64,000 bases of DNA. Origin: Eucalyptus grandis (Eukaryota > Streptophyta > Magnoliopsida > Myrtales > Myrtaceae). A program made the position numbers and the translations under genes. Every line of letters starts with the position of its first letter. The stretch's first letter is position 1. Below, one piece after another: positions 43,491-56,421 of the stretch. The DNA is taken from the NCBI RefSeq assembly GCF_016545825.1, contig NC_052622.1, positions 13,645,001-13,709,000 on the forward strand. The letters are read 5' to 3'. Below the pieces are notes generated by a model that ran no database searches, was not told the origin of the DNA, and was given only the letters and a program-made list of their open reading frames with translations.

Positions 43491-43570
43491 CTTTTTCTAG
43501 TGTACGTAAGCTTCGACATTTGGTGATAAGACTATTGGTGAAACTAATATTTGGAGAAGTGGGATAGTAA

Positions 43571-44084
43571 GGTATTATTTGGTAATCATCCAAACAATGC
43601 ATGATTCTGATTTTAATTTTTATTCCAGGATGACTGTCATCCCGCACCGCCATCCGCCACCATCCGCCGCCATCTGTCGGTTGTCAACAATTGAGTTCGG
43701 TGAGCTCGCCGGGCAAGCCCAGCCACCCGGTGAGGCCCCCCACCCGGCAAAAGGCTCAAACAGAGGACTCGGCAGCTGCCAGAGCGGCAACGCTTCGATG
43801 AGGTCGTCGGCCAAAAAAGAAGAAGAATAGGAGAAAAGGAAAAACCAAAAGAAAAAGAAAAAAGAAGAGGAAAAAAGTAAAATAATTATTTAAAAATTAA
43901 AAGAAATTGATTTGGAACAAAATCAATGCAAAGCACGGTACTCAAATGCAATTCTATTCTAGAATCAGAAATTTTGGAATGTTAACAAACGGTTTAAAAT
44001 GCTTAGAAATTGTTCCCGGGAACATAATAAAAAAATCATTTGATCAAAATTTGTTCCGAGGAAGAATCATTACCAAACGCGCCC
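43571..44084. mobile_element. MITE-like element, low confidence
   Basis: Ends are an imperfect inverted pair (left GGTATTATTTGGTAATCATCC, right reading GGGCGCGTTTGGTAATGATTC on the minus strand), similar to Harbinger or hAT MITE termini. The interior has a GC-rich island with CCG repeats. No exact target duplication was identified. Confidence 0.35.
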
Positions 44085-44790
44085 TCATAATCATCACATC
44101 CTAACATGGTTATGAAGTAGTTTGATTCCATCTACCCATATTCAATTTGGTTGTCTCAATAAAGTCAAAGAAGTTTGGGATTTGCGTGTCAGCTAATATT
44201 ATGCCTTAGACATTGCCTATTGGTATCAATTGTTAGGGGATTTGCATTGCATGCATAAGGAGACAAGTCAATCAATTAAAAAAAATTATCCACCTTGCAT
44301 GCTATCTTGCATCTTCCAGCAATTTGGACGATTGAAAAGTTCAAAATTGAATTAGCATAAATGCAATAAGTTTAGTTTTTTTTTGTACTTTTCCCAAGGT
44401 TTAAACAATCAAACAATTCTTAACTTGCAGTATGCAATTCATGTGTAAAATTACAAAAATAGTCCTAAACCTTATACCTTAAGAATTGATTGAAAGTTGG
44501 TTGAATCGAATAGAAAAGGAAGAGAGTTGGTCTAGTCGGATGACTGAACTGGTTTTGTCTGGGAGGATGAATTAGTTCGATTTGCAAGGGAAGAATTGGT
44601 TGAGTATGCAGGCTATGCATCAGAGGTTGACGTGGTTGATGATGTGGCGCTAATAAGGAAGGCAATCTCTGACATAGCGATAAAGTGACAGCTACATAAC
44701 ATTGGCGTGGTGGTTGATACATGCCTTAACTTGACAGCCTAACTGACGCCAATGTGTTGATGACATATGAATGATGTTCATGATACATGT
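44085..44790. other. AT-rich DNA, nothing supported
   Basis: Short frames only. CATGT (44786-44790) would be the outer flank of the gypsy LTR that follows. Confidence 0.4.
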
Positions 44791-46595
44791 TGTCACACCC
44801 CGAACCCCAAGTGCGTGCCCATCCCTCTCTGGTCGATAATATTTTGCGACTTTCTAGAACGAGTCAGCGACCCTTTCATTTTATTGCACGTGCGAAAGCG
44901 AAAATAAATCCCTTGGTAGTAATCATCTCGGGATAGAAAAGCAGGACAACAGATTCATAATAAACACACCTTTATATATATATATATACACTGAGTAATG
45001 TACAAAAGTTTATGGTCAAAAGAGTACAAAAGACTAGCATTCCAAAAAGAAGGTCATAACTAACTTACACTTCAGATCAGATCACATTCTCTTGACTCCA
45101 CGTCCTCCACTCGACGATCTTGAAAATTGAGCCAACAACGGGGTGAGATATAAATCTCATTGAGTTCATGTTCTAAACTCCGATTATGAAGGAAATACGC
45201 CAAGAAGCGTCCTAATCACACAATCACACAATTACACAATCATAGGGACTTACCTCACCTCAAGTCCATCTTATAGGTTAGCTCGATTGTGGCAGCTTGC
45301 TGGCGAAACACAGACGAAGATGCTGGACGGACTTCGGACTTCGTTGGCGGCTGAAGGAGACGTGGACTGGGCTGCTTTGTGGCTTCGGTGGGGGTGCAGA
45401 CGTGAGGAGAGTCAACAATGAGGGGCTTCGGTGGGGGAGAGTTGACCAGCGGACGTATGGGCGACTTCAATCGGTGCTACCAGCGTTGAAGAAAGAGTCA
45501 ACAACTTGGCCAAAGAAAGATGGTGGGGAATTGGTGATTCGGTGGAGGTTGCAGGCGTGGGGAAAAAAAAGAAATGAGGGGCGGCTTGGCAGAGGAAAAT
45601 TCAGTGGAGCAGCCAAGATAAAATTGGAAGAGAAGCAAAGGCCGTGAGGGAGAGGTCGGCTACGAGAGAGCTTGAAGAAAGGGGAAGGAAAAGTCCAATT
45701 AAAATATCTTAATTTATCATTGTGTAGTCCCAAAAGTCCACAAGCTTATCTCATATGTCCCCCTTATTACTTTCTAGCATATTATCTCACAATTAAACTA
45801 AATTGAAGCAAAAATTCCAGCCCTCATATGAGTATACGAATTTCATAAATTTAAGCTTCAATTTCTTCTCCGATTTCCTCAATTCAATGTCCAATTTTGT
45901 CGAAGAAAAAACCCATACCATTTCTGCAAGTTCCGAACACTTAAAGGCTTGACTTGGAAGTCCAAATTTCCTTCAAATGAGTCCATCTGTATTTCCGTTA
46001 ATTTTCCACGGCGTCTGAATTGATTTTTCGTGAAAATCTTAGAATCTCCGAAAATTCTTCAGAGGATGGGTTGACGTTCCTAAAATAGATCGTGACATGA
46101 CAGAACTTTCAATTTCTGAAATCGGGTTCAAATTCGCGGTTAATTTCAATCCAATGTGATTTTAGCGTGACCTAGTCTACCGGGTAACTTTTAGGAATTT
46201 TTAGTACAATTGACTTGTGATTGATTTATCTCGAGTCACATAGTGCATTTTCAACTCATTGGCGACCCTCGGTTGTCGTGAAAATCTCAAGATTTCAATT
46301 ATGGGCATCGGGTAACAAAACAATAACAAAAATCAATCTAGTGCCGATCGACGAGTATTTTGCAATCATGTGGAATCACCCACACTTTGATCACATATCT
46401 CAGTCAAGTCGACCTATCTCCGGTCTCTGGTCAATTTCGACAGTGCCATAATAACCCTTGCAGATCAATACGGTTGAGAAATCAATTCTTGGTCGAATTC
46501 TCAAGTCTATTGCGTTGAAATCCCTTAATGGACCTACGTACCTTGGACTCAGTTTACCTTTCTTGCTAAAGCGCGAAGTACCCCTCATTGGCGAC
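44791..46595 (-). repeat. degraded gypsy LTR (Tekay/Del-like), minus strand
   Basis: The plus-strand left edge TGTCACACCCCGAACCCCAAG is the reverse complement of a typical LTR end ..GGTGTGACA. Next to integrase on its right, it is the 3' LTR of a minus-strand element. The region ACGGGGTGAGATATAAATCTC near 45140 is also typical of such LTRs. The right edge is uncertain. Confidence 0.5.
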
Positions 46596-47800
46596 ACTTT
46601 CAGAAAAACATGATCACCAACTTAGAATTTCAATGGTCTCAGGCGCTTATCTGCGTAGCTTTTCTGGCAGCTTTGAGCGGTCTTTAATCTGTCTCTGATG
46701 AAGACTAAACTAACTCTGGGCCTATGATTTTTTGTTCCCCGACCTCATCTCAACAAACCGGTATTCTGCATGCTCTGCCATACAACGCTTCAAAAGGAGC
46801 CATTTGAATGCTCTGCTGGTAGCTGTTATTGTAGGCGAACTCGGTAAGGTGAATCTGTTCTTCCCAACTTCCCTTGAAATCCAACATGCAAGCTCGCAGC
46901 ATGTCCTCGAGGGTTTGAATTGTCCTCTCGGACTAGCCATCCGTTTGAGGATAATATGCCGTACTATACTGCAACTTGGTATGTAAAGCACTTTGCAAGC
47001 TCTTCCAAAAGGCGTTATCATAACTGGCACTCCATGCATATGAACTACCTGACGCATGTACAGGTCAGTGTGCCTATCCAGACTTAGGTCCTTTCGTACA
47101 GTAATGAAGTGAGCTGACTTTGTCAGTCTGTCGACTACTACCCACATTGAATAATTTCTTCTCTGACTCCTCGGTAGTTCGGTCACGAAATCCATTGTGA
47201 TATGCTCCCATTTCCACTCTAGGATCGCAAAAGGTTACAGAAGTTTTCCCAGCTTGCAATGCTGCACTGTTACCTGCTGACACGTCAAACACTTGGCGAC
47301 ATGCTTGTCAATATTTGCCTTCATAGCTGACCACCAATAGTGTTGACGCAAATTTTGATACATCTTGGTACTCCCCGGATGAATGCTGTAACTACTACGA
47401 TATGCTTTTGATAAGATCTCTTCTCTAAGCTCTACATCATCAGGAATAACCAAACGTCCTTGGGACCTTAGTGTTTCGTCCTCAGAAATTTGAAAGTCAG
47501 CTTTTCTCTTCTCAATATCCTCTTGCAGGATTTTCTGAACATCAGGATCTATCAACTGAAGTGTCTTAATTCTTATCTACACTCTTGGCTCAATTCCGAG
47601 GGTGGTCATAAGATTTGAAAGGTGGCCTACCTCAAACTTGAAAACCGAATCTCTAGCCTTCTTGATCAAAGTCCATTGTTTGAGCACTATCTGTGCAACT
47701 GAAGACTTCCTACTCAGTGCATTTGCGACTTTATTCACTTTTCCTAGGTAATACAGAATATCACAATCATAGTCTTTAAGGAGTTCCATCCATCAACGCT
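46480..47800 (-). pseudogene. gypsy RNase H end and integrase remnant
   Basis: On the minus strand, in order: RNase H end (YYLGKVNKVANALSRK, 47700-47789), integrase zinc domain (HPGSTKMYQNLRQHYWW .. CLTCQQ, about 47280-47400), integrase core start (MDFVTELPRS .. VVDRLTKSAHF, 46990-47195) and the SPRYVGP post-integrase motif near 46545. Several frameshifts and stops. After SPRYVGP the sequence jumps to LTR-like DNA, so the C-terminus and polypurine tract are deleted. Gag, protease and most of RT are absent. The order and motifs fit Ty3/gypsy of the chromovirus Tekay/Del type. Confidence 0.8.
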
Positions 47801-47815
47801 CTCATATTCAATTCA

Positions 47816-48739
47816 TTATGAGAGAATAAACACTTGAGACTTTGATGGTTATGAAGATCTATAAATCTAGTCCAATTTTGATATTAGACCTAGATTCATT
47901 TTTGACATAAGCTCGAGCACTCCAATTCAAGGTCAATTTGAACATATTAAGCGATCTCACATGTGGGTGGTTAATTTGATGGGACAATTGTGGTATTACT
48001 TTAACTCAATTTCAATTAATTTGCAATTTTACCTATTGAATTGCAAATTTGATCATTTTAGCCCTTTAGGCCCGATTCAAAACACTCATGATTTTGACTA
48101 GTTGCCTTTTATGATAATCATTTAATTAAATCAATAAAAAGGGCCATAGATCGCATTCATAAAGTTTGTTGGCCTAATTGAATCACAATCGGGCAATTTC
48201 CTCTCAAATAGGGTAAATTTTATTTTCAAATTATATAAATTTTGAATCCACAAAGGTCCCAAGTGAGCGGAACAGTCAAAACCGGACCAAACCAGTCAAA
48301 AACAGGCCCAATAGATCGGTCTTATTGGCAGCTAGCGGTTTTGGCCGATTTGGTTGCTGGCGGTTCTGGCCGGTTTGGTTGCTTTCTGGTTAGTCCTAAA
48401 CCTCCGCGACTAGTTTCGGGATTCTCATTGTGTCAATTTCACTTATGCACCTTCAACTTTCTGAAATTTTGCAAATTGGTCATTAAATCTCATAAAATTG
48501 CGATGTGATCCCTAATTGGACATTTTGACGCAATTCTCAATTTTGGCTCGGGTTGTTGCGAATCAAATCTACTAGATTGATTACCCGACATCTCGAGATC
48601 ATAATGGAACCTTCAAAATCGAATTTTGATCATTAGATTACGATTTCGACCATTGAATTGAATCAACGATCGAAATTGCTTGATTTGGAGAGGGTATATA
48701 TACCCATTTTTCCTATTGCAACTCATCTTCTTTCTCTAC

Positions 48740-48797
<58 letters not shown>

Positions 48798-48944
48798 TTT
48801 AGAGCCAACCACCTTTATCTCCTCCTTCTCTTCAAACCAAACCAGCGACTCGCCGTCTAAAAAGCTTGTTAGCCTCAAGTTGACGGCTCACCGGACGTCG
48901 TCCAACCCCCGGCGATCCTCACTCTCTCCTCAACCTTCCAAAGG
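47816..48944. other. AT-rich DNA with long TC microsatellite
   Basis: No gene. AAAGG (48940-48944) would be the left 5-bp target duplication of element D. Confidence 0.45.
48743..48795. repeat. (TC)n microsatellite, 53 bp
   Basis: Perfect TC repeat, the longest microsatellite in the window. Confidence 0.95.
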
Positions 48945-51418
48945 TGTTGACACCTATTTTTTTTTATCTTTCAAATAATATAAAAAAATCAAAATCAAAT
49001 CAAAATAAAAAAAAAAAATTGTAATTAATAATTTCATTTTTAAAAAAAAAAAAGAGTTGTGAGGGTCCAGGGTTGGGCAGATCCGGCCTTGGCCCGACCC
49101 GCCCCTTTTTTCCTTTTATTTTCTCCTGCGTGGGCTCCGGCCCAACCCTCCCCTTTACTTTTCTTTTTTCTTTTCTTTCGCTTCCCTTCGCACAGCCCAG
49201 TGAGCCCTCTTCTTCCCCTCGGCCCACCCCGTTGTCTTCTCCCTCGCCCGCTTATTGCACGGGAACCAATGAAGGCAAAGCAGCCATCGTGGGGGAAATG
49301 GCGAAGCCAAAGCGGGGCGAGGCGGAGGAGACAAGATCATCTCACGGGGCAGGCGAGCATTGGAAGGGGAAGAGAGGTCAGAGCCGATTCGCACGCGGCG
49401 CGAGCCGAAGGATCGACAAAAGGGAGCTCGGTAGAGAGAAGAAAGGGGGGACCAAGCAAAAAAAAATAGAGAGAAAAAAAACGAGAGAAAGAAACACTTG
49501 AGGAGGAGTCGTGGTGGCAGCCCTCGCCGCGCCACCCGCCCCCGCGGCCCGCAGCCTCGAAGCTGCGACGCCGCCGTTGCCCTCCAAGCGTCGACTCATA
49601 GTACCCGTTGCCGCAGCTCCCAACACCGATCGAGCGGAGAGAATTCGGAGGAAGAACCGAGAGAAACCGCGAGCAGGGGCGAGAGACAAGGAGAGGAAGT
49701 CGAAGAAGACTTGAGGCCTTTGCTTGCTGCCACTACTGTCGCCCGACCAACTGCGCCCATCTTCGCCGCGACAACTTGACGCCGTCCGAGCCACTGCGCT
49801 CCGCCCCGTCCAACCGTGTGCTCCTCCACGGATCCTCGCGAGCCCCGTGCTGAAGCTTCGACGATCGCGACCCGATCGACCCACGACGCCTTTAGACGTG
49901 GGCTTCTTCATGCCCGGCCGACGCCGCGACCCATCTGCTCCCACGGTTCCGTTAGTCGACGCCGCGACCCGTCTACTCCCGTGGCCTCGCCAATCGACGC
50001 CGCGATCGAACGACCCGCGATTCGCACTCCGGCTCGCACGCCGTCCCCGCGTTGCCTCGTTGCTCCTCCTCCAAGCCGACGCCTTGCCGCTGCCCGCCGC
50101 ATCGCCTTCGCCACCCGCGCTTTGCCGCCACCGTCGACACGGTAACCGCGCTCGGTGTCTCAACCATCCCCCTTCGCCGCCGCAACACGCCAGAGAGAGG
50201 TGAGACGAACCGGTCTTGGCCGGCCAGCGAAAGCTCCGTCTGGTAGGGTTTCAGCCCAAAACTAGGTATGTTCTTTTAATCAATTCGGCCGGATTTAGGT
50301 TATTCTTGCATATGGGCTTATGGTTTTTTTTTTTGGGCTTGTCAGGGGTTTGAAATTCCACATTTAAGTGTGGGCTTATAGGTTTAGTTTCTTTTAAAAA
50401 GAGAAGAAGGGACCTCTTGGGTTGGGCCCGCGATTCAGCCCCACACTGCAGAATCGACCGAACCCGGGTTCGGTCTTCGATCGGACCCGATCCGCGCCGA
50501 CCCGGACCGAACCCGGTCGGAGTTGGACCGGCCAGTCAGTCCGACCAGTCCAAATTTTTTTTAAATATTTAAAAAGTAATAATTTCGAAAATCCAAAAAA
50601 TATTTAAAAATTAGAAATTAGTTATTTTTCTTCAATTTTTTTAAAATTAAAATAAAAAAACAATTTAAAAAAATTTCGAAAATCCAAAAAATATTTAAAA
50701 TTAGAAATTAGTTATTTTTCTTTTAAAAATAAAAATAATTAAAAATAATAAAAAATAATTAAAAAATAATTAAAAACAATTTCGAAAATCCAAAAAAATA
50801 TTTAAAAATTAGAAATTAGTTATTTTTCTTTAAAAAAAAAAAATAAAAATTTCGAAAAATCCAAAAATGATGGGGTTTGATTAGGACTTGCCATGTATTG
50901 CCATTTTAGCGTAATTAGACCTTTATGTGCTCGTATTTTGATTACGTTGCATGTTTAATTTGCATATCTAATTATGTTTGATTGCATGTGTTTAATTTTA
51001 TGGCAATTATGATCTTGATAGTTATGATTATTACTTTAATGATTGCGCACCCGCATGATCACCTCGTATGTTGGTGGATAAGTATAAAATTAATCCAAAC
51101 TGCTGTCGAAAATCATTTTGTTAAAATGAAGAAGATTAGGTATCGAAAGGGCACTAATTGGTTAATTAGTGTAATCAAGTCCCCGAACCTAGATTCTCTG
51201 GTTGCGTAAGAAGTAAGGTATACTCTCATACCTCACTTGGTTTCTAGCTGACCCCAATAGGCTAGTGGCGACTCCTTTTGTGCAAAAATTCTAAAGAATA
51301 TCCCAATGTCACGCGGGGTATGGGCTTGGGAGAGCCCGCGCCTGATCACGGGCCTTAACCCCGTCCTTTAGGCAATACCCCTAAACCTGTTCCCTCCCCT
51401 CGAGGGTAGGTCGCGACA
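48945..51418 (+). repeat. 5' LTR of element D
   Basis: 2474 bp, TGTTGACACC to GGTCGCGACA. GC-rich island about 49070-50265, A/T-rich part 50560-50865 with repeated TTTCGAAAATCCAAAAA units, hairpin module near the end. Confidence 0.85.
51139..51337 (+). other. LTR four-hairpin RNA module, element D version
   Basis: H1 as in B (51152-51171). H2 as B but one A-C mismatch (51211-51238). H3 CTAGCT/GGCTAG with one wobble. H4 GGGCT/AGCCC around TGGGAG (51322-51337). Confidence 0.75.
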
Positions 51419-51420
51419 GC

Positions 51421-51439
51421 TGGCGACTCTGTTGGGAAC
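51421..51439 (+). other. primer binding site of element D, mutated
   Basis: TGGCGACTCTGTTGGGAAC, 2 bp after the LTR. The first nine bases match the other copies, with changes after. Confidence 0.7.
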
Positions 51440-52031
51440 TTGGTTTTGAACCTTAGGGACTTAGGCCAAAATTAATCTTGTTCAAAAAATATTTTTTGTT
51501 TGGCAGCGAGGATTTCAGGTTAGTCCCTAACATTAAAGGTGTTAAATGTTTTTGTAGAATGTGAGGTATAAGGGGAAGTGTTTGGCTCACCTTTGTTTTG
51601 TAGGGAGGTGAAGGAATATATGGTTTATTGTCCATGTATGAAGTGTTGATTGCTTATGAATTGTCATGCCCGTATCTCCTACATTGCACTACACTTTAGC
51701 ACACACAACCTGCCGCCGGACCTGGGTCGCATAGGATCACTTAGGATGGTGTTGAGGTGGATACCACTCCAACTACAAGCATGTAGTACGAGTCGCCCAT
51801 CTCAACCCCGAAATTTCTTTCTTGATGTCAAAGGTCCCCACCCTGGTCTACAAGCATGCGACACGGGTCGGTCCTTTGACGAAGCCGGAGTCATGGCTAA
51901 CACGACCTAGCCACGAGCTTGTTGGTTCAGTCTTGTGATCCCATGGCTTCATTTTGAGCCATCTAGAGTAGAAATTGAACCACTGTCCATGCGCATGTCT
52001 ATGACCTTTACATCGCTGCTCAATGAGTAGG

Positions 52032-52105
52032 GTAAGTTTTTCTTGAATTCTTTTCATCGCAATTTACTTATTTGTTTTCATTTTGGCCGGTCCATGACAA
52101 ATTAG
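52032..52105 (+). other. candidate leader intron, element D
   Basis: GTAAGTTT donor and AAATTAG acceptor, 74 nt, 12 bp before the ORF1 ATG. Confidence 0.5.
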
Positions 52106-52117
52106 GTTGATCATACG

Positions 52118-53415
52118 ATGTGGGTACCCGACCTTCGCATCATCTCCGTCCCGAAAGCCGAGCTTTGTGCGTGGTGGGATAGATTAGATCCAACAGGCTG
52201 TGATTGGGTGCGATCGTATGTTGGACGTTTACTTCCCCTATTGGAGATAGAAACTCATTCTGGTGTTGTGCAAGCGTTAGTGTATATTTGGTGCCCCGCA
52301 ACTTGCACGTTCATACTCGGTGATCACGACCTCACTCCAACCTTGGAAGAATACGGCGTTGCCATTGGAAAACCCTTTGTGTCGGAGTTAGTTAGCCCAC
52401 ATGTAGGGACCGAGCATGCACCGACCTTATCTGATTTTCTTAAAATTAAAGAAGAGGACGTGAGGAAAGTTTTAAAAGCCAACCGCAAGACTTGCCCGTT
52501 TCATTCTTAAATGAGCTTTTTCAAAATGCCAAATCTTTTCAAAAGAATAGGATTTTCCTCTTAGCTTTCTTCGGGTTTGTATTACTCCCACATTGTAGGA
52601 ATGCTATTAACCCTTCCGTGGCATGGGTAGTTCGTGAGGTATGTATGGGAAAGGGTTTTGTTAATGCCGTCCTAACTGAAACCTTTCTCTCCCTTACTCG
52701 TTTTAAAGAAAACAAAACAAAGCTTTCTATGCTCCCCCTGAACTCTTGCAAATTTTGTTTTTTTCTCACATTAAGGAGTTCGGTAACTTGATGACCGTGA
52801 GTGACATTTCTGACTCTAACCACCCTATCCTAAAGTTTAGAGATAGGAAAATGTTTGCCCCTGATTATCATTATTCTGAGTGGTTAGTTCTCATGACCAA
52901 CCCCGGACCTGAGGATTTCCAATGGCATGCCAAATGGCTCCGAGTTCAAAAAGCGCGGTTCGTGTGTGGACTTATTGGACCTATTCCTTTGTTGGGAATC
53001 ACTGGAGTCACCGAATATTACCCGACTTGAGTCACCCGTCAGTTTCAAGAGATTCAACAGCTTCCGTCGGCGATCCAGGAAGACCCGCTCAGGATAGACT
53101 TCCCTAACGGATGCCAAGATCACGAGGACTCCGTTGCGTTGGTCAAGTCGATGTGGGATATGTGCCACCCCGGAAGCTAATTTGGCCCGAAGAAGAGTTG
53201 AGGGGCAAGAGAAGACTTACTATGCCTCGAAAGAATACATCCTTAGACACAAGATTCCAGAGAGCCTCCGCCCGAAGATTCCTGAAGTGCCATTGAAGAT
53301 CACCCACCAAGCCAAGATCAAGCGCCTCAAGAGGGAGCTCAAGGAAGCCGAGGAGTGTGCTTCGAAGTTAACCCGAGTTAGTGGAGCTGCCACAAGCGGA
53401 AGCCATCCTCATTAG
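52118..53415 (+). pseudogene. ORF1 of element D
   Basis: ATG 52118 begins the same protein as in B. At the codon where B has TGA, D reads CGA. One-base losses near 52500 (within the TTTTCATTC of B) and near 52710 break the frame, and TGA at 53028-53030 replaces an Arg codon. The C-terminal coiled coil ends with GSHPH at 53415. Core motifs ATCTFILGDHDLTPTLEEY and GFVLLPHCRNAINPS remain. Confidence 0.7.
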
Positions 53416-54381
53416 TTAGATTGAGTCGAGCGCAATATGTAGCGGGACCATATTCGCATACGTTGCAATATTATGGAGTTTGTCTCGAGTCTCAATGTTG
53501 AAAATTGGGAGTTAAGAGAATGTCTCTTCGTCTTTGAAATAGCTTTGTTGTTTAAGGGTTTTCTTTTGCATTTTTTCTTGTATTATGTAGCAACCGGGCT
53601 TTCAATGAAACGAGCAAATTGAGGCGATTAGATCTTTGTCGTGGACCGACCGCCTAATTATTACTTGTACTTATATGTGCTTATCTACCTTTGCTTCAGG
53701 TACTAACCGATCGATTGTCTTCTACTGATCGTCGACACGGCAAAGCGGAGATCCCTAATTCGCACGCGCGCAAAAGTCAGAATGGAGAACGATGACACCA
53801 ATGTGCGCATGGCCAAGATGGAGGACCAGCTGGCCCAACTCACCGCAATGATGCTTGAAATAAGCCAGAAACTTAAGGAGCCCCCCGCCATAGCTGTCAC
53901 TGGAACATCCACTCCTACGTTATCAGGACATGCTTCCCCGTCGACGGGAGGCACACATGTTGCTGATCTCCCCGGGAAAGAAATTGCCGGAGAAGCTCCT
54001 TCTACCACGCCAATCATCGTCAATTTGGATCCTCCTCCGAAGGAAAACCCAACACCTCACCTAAGTGACGAGAGTGAAAAATGTTTGGCAAAGATGGAAG
54101 AGCGACTATGTGTCTTGCAAAGTTACGAGTTGAAAGGAGCTGATAGGTTATCTCCATACACCAAGATGAGCTTTCCTGAGAATTTCCAGGAGCCTGAGTT
54201 CACAAGAAAGTATGACGGAACGGGATGCCCAAAGACCCACCTTAGGTATTACATGAGAAAAATGGCTCGCTATGCTGACAACGTGCCATTCCTCATACAC
54301 ACAATCCAAGATAGTTTGGAAGGCATTGCCCTGACGTGGTTCATTGCGCTGGACATTGAAGAATTCACTAGTTGGGACGAC

Positions 54382-54384
54382 TTA
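54382..54384. repeat. left TTA target duplication of Harbinger
   Basis: TTA here and at 55693-55695. Uninterrupted gag in B reads GACAACTTAACCAATGAG, showing a single TTA at the empty site. Confidence 0.9.
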
Positions 54385-54706
54385 GGCTGTGCATGATAAA
54401 ATTTCTGTTTCTTGATTTCTCTGTTTCTCTGTTCCCCGGAACAGGTTTGGAACAGAAATCCGTTTGGTAACACAAATTGATTTCTCTATTTCTAAAACAA
54501 ATTTCTGTTTCAGAAATTGTTTTGGGGGAGAAATCAGAAGCTAGAAATTGTAGCTTCTCTGTTTCTGAAATAGAAATAGAATTTTTTTTTTTAGACTTTG
54601 TTTAAGAAACATGCATGACTTATGTATTTCATTTCATGACTTATGTATTTGAGACTTTGTTTATTTATGTTTTTAAGTTGCAATTATGATGATATTATTG
54701 CTATAG

Positions 54707-55010
54707 GCATTCTTCTTTAAGGAATGTCATTGAAAGATCATTTGGGGCATTGAAGAATCGCTTTTTCATTTTGAGGCACATGCCTTCATTTGCACTTCGA
54801 AAGCAAGCACATATCGCAATTGCATGTTGTGCCATCCATAATTACATCCGCGATCAAGACAAGATGGATAAGAACTTTTCCCTATATGGAGATCCGATGT
54901 ACGTGACTGAACCTACGTAGGATGAGCTTGCAAACATTCAGTTGACCGAGGAGGGAAACCAAATAAATATGCTTAGGAAAACCATTGCCAATAAAATGGC
55001 AAGGGAATAA
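54707..55010 (+). pseudogene. Harbinger transposase C-terminal exon
   Basis: After an acceptor-like CTATAG (54701-54706) the frame reads HSSLRNVIERSFGALKNRFF, then LRHMPSFALRKQAHIAIACC and AIHNYIRDQ, the conserved C-terminal part of the DDE_Tnp_4 transposase, including the last catalytic Glu (ERSFG). TAG at 54918-54920 interrupts. The frame would otherwise run to TAA 55008-55010. The earlier exons with the two Asp residues and the partner Myb-like protein are missing. Confidence 0.85.
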
Positions 55011-55632
55011 TATGCCGGAAATTCCATGAAATTGTATTTTCAACTTTTGTAATGTATTAGTATTATTTCGACTATTATTTTGTATTTGAGGATTTCTATG
55101 TTGTTATCTAATCAATTTCTATTTCTAGCACAACTTTCATTTTATTAATTTCGAATCGCTCGCAAATTGCGCCTCCCTCCATGTCAACTAGTACCTAACA
55201 TAAAATCACTTTGTGGTCTCAAAAGAATGCAAAAAAGTGTAGTGATTTAAACCCGAATCTTGAATGAGGAGAATAAATACATTCACTATTTGCATATTAG
55301 CATTTGAAAATACCAAATCTTTTATAGTTTGCATATTAGCATTTTTTATACTAATTACTAGCTTTTATTTACATAAATTGCTAATGTTTTGAAGTTCCTA
55401 ACTACTCTATCGAATTACCAATATAAATTAAAGTGATTTATCAACTTTTATCAAATTAAATTACCATCATAAGCACCAAGAAGAGTGAGGTAAAAGGATG
55501 AGGACAACATGATTCATAGAAATAGAAATTTTTTTTCTGTTATCAAACGGATTTCTGTTTCAGAAATAGAAATTTTGAGTCGTTATCAAACGGGTTTCTT
55601 TGCTCAGAAACTTGGCTAGGGAATAGAAATTG

Positions 55633-55664
55633 AGAAATTGATTTCTGGCCAGAAATCAATTTCT
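55633..55664. repeat. 32-bp perfect palindrome inside Harbinger
   Basis: Two 16-base halves, AGAAATTGATTTCTGG and its exact reverse complement, with no loop. It lies 28 bp from the right end of the element. Confidence 0.9.
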
Positions 55665-55692
55665 GTTTCAGAAATTTTATCATGCGCAGCGC

Positions 55693-55695
55693 TTA
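55693..55695. repeat. right TTA target duplication of Harbinger
   Basis: Partner of 54382-54384. Confidence 0.9.
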
Positions 55696-56421
55696 ACCAA
55701 TGAGTTCTTACAATAATACCGGTTTAACACCGAGCTTGCCCCCACGAGAGAAGAGTTGACTCGCGTTGAGAAGAAGAGGAATGAGTCATTCAAGGCCTTC
55801 GCGCAAAGGTGGAGGACCATGGCCTCACAAGTGAAGCCGGCCTTGAATGAGAGGGAGATGAAGCAGATGTTCCTTAAGACATTGCCCTCTGAATACTTCC
55901 AAGGGTTAGTATTCTCGGGTTGCCAAACATTTTCACAGCTAGTTGAGGTAGGTGAAGGAGTTGAATGGGCAATGGTTAAGGGAAAGATTTCAATCGGAGG
56001 CGCGAAGAAATTCCCAGCAAGAAAAGATAAGGAGGCCACAATTGAAGTAGCGCTTGTGCAAGAGACCCATTTCCTTCGGCCAACCGCAGCACTCGCGCAC
56101 AAGCCTACGATGGTTCCAGGTAGTTCTTCACAAGCATTCGATAATGGCAAGAGGCCGTTTCGAAAGGGGTTTTCTCCACTACCACGCTCGCTGTCAAAGT
56201 TATTGCCCATGCTTCTTGAAAAGAGGATGGTCGCAAAGGAGGTGCCTAGAGATAACCCCCCGAGGTTCGCCGGGTTCGATATAACCAAGACCTGTGAATT
56301 CCACATGGGAGAAAGAGGGCATGATGTAGATAATTGTCACATGCTAAGATACAAAGTTCAACAGCTTCTAGACAAGAACATTTTGACTTTCGGGGAAGCT
56401 CAGCCCAACGTGCAACAGTAA

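Larger units (their letters stand above)
54385..55692. mobile_element. PIF/Harbinger element, internally deleted
   Basis: 1308 bp with terminal inverted repeats: left GGCTGTGCATGATAAAATTT.. (54385-54407), right reading GCGCTGCGCATGATAAAATT.. on the minus strand (55669-55692). Flanked by TTA duplications, the hallmark of PIF/Harbinger. It contains only the last exon of the transposase. Subterminal regions repeat the motif ATTTCTGTTTCAGAAAT in both orientations, and a 32-bp perfect palindrome is at 55633-55664. Non-autonomous in this state. Confidence 0.9.
53782..56421 (+). pseudogene. gag of element D, split by a Harbinger insertion
   Basis: ATG 53782. The first 201 codons run to 54384, then a 1308-bp transposon interrupts, and gag resumes at 55696 and continues to 56421. 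The capsid core is cut between TSWDDL and TNEF. The second half carries FKAFAQRWRT, LKTLPSEYFQGL and the zinc motif CEFHMGERGHDVDNC, ending LTFGEAQPNVQQ. Apart from the insertion the gag frame is open, so it was probably intact when Harbinger arrived. Confidence 0.85.

Noticed and set aside
44974..44991. (TA)n run as a promoter
   Set aside because: It lies inside a decayed LTR and has no gene downstream.
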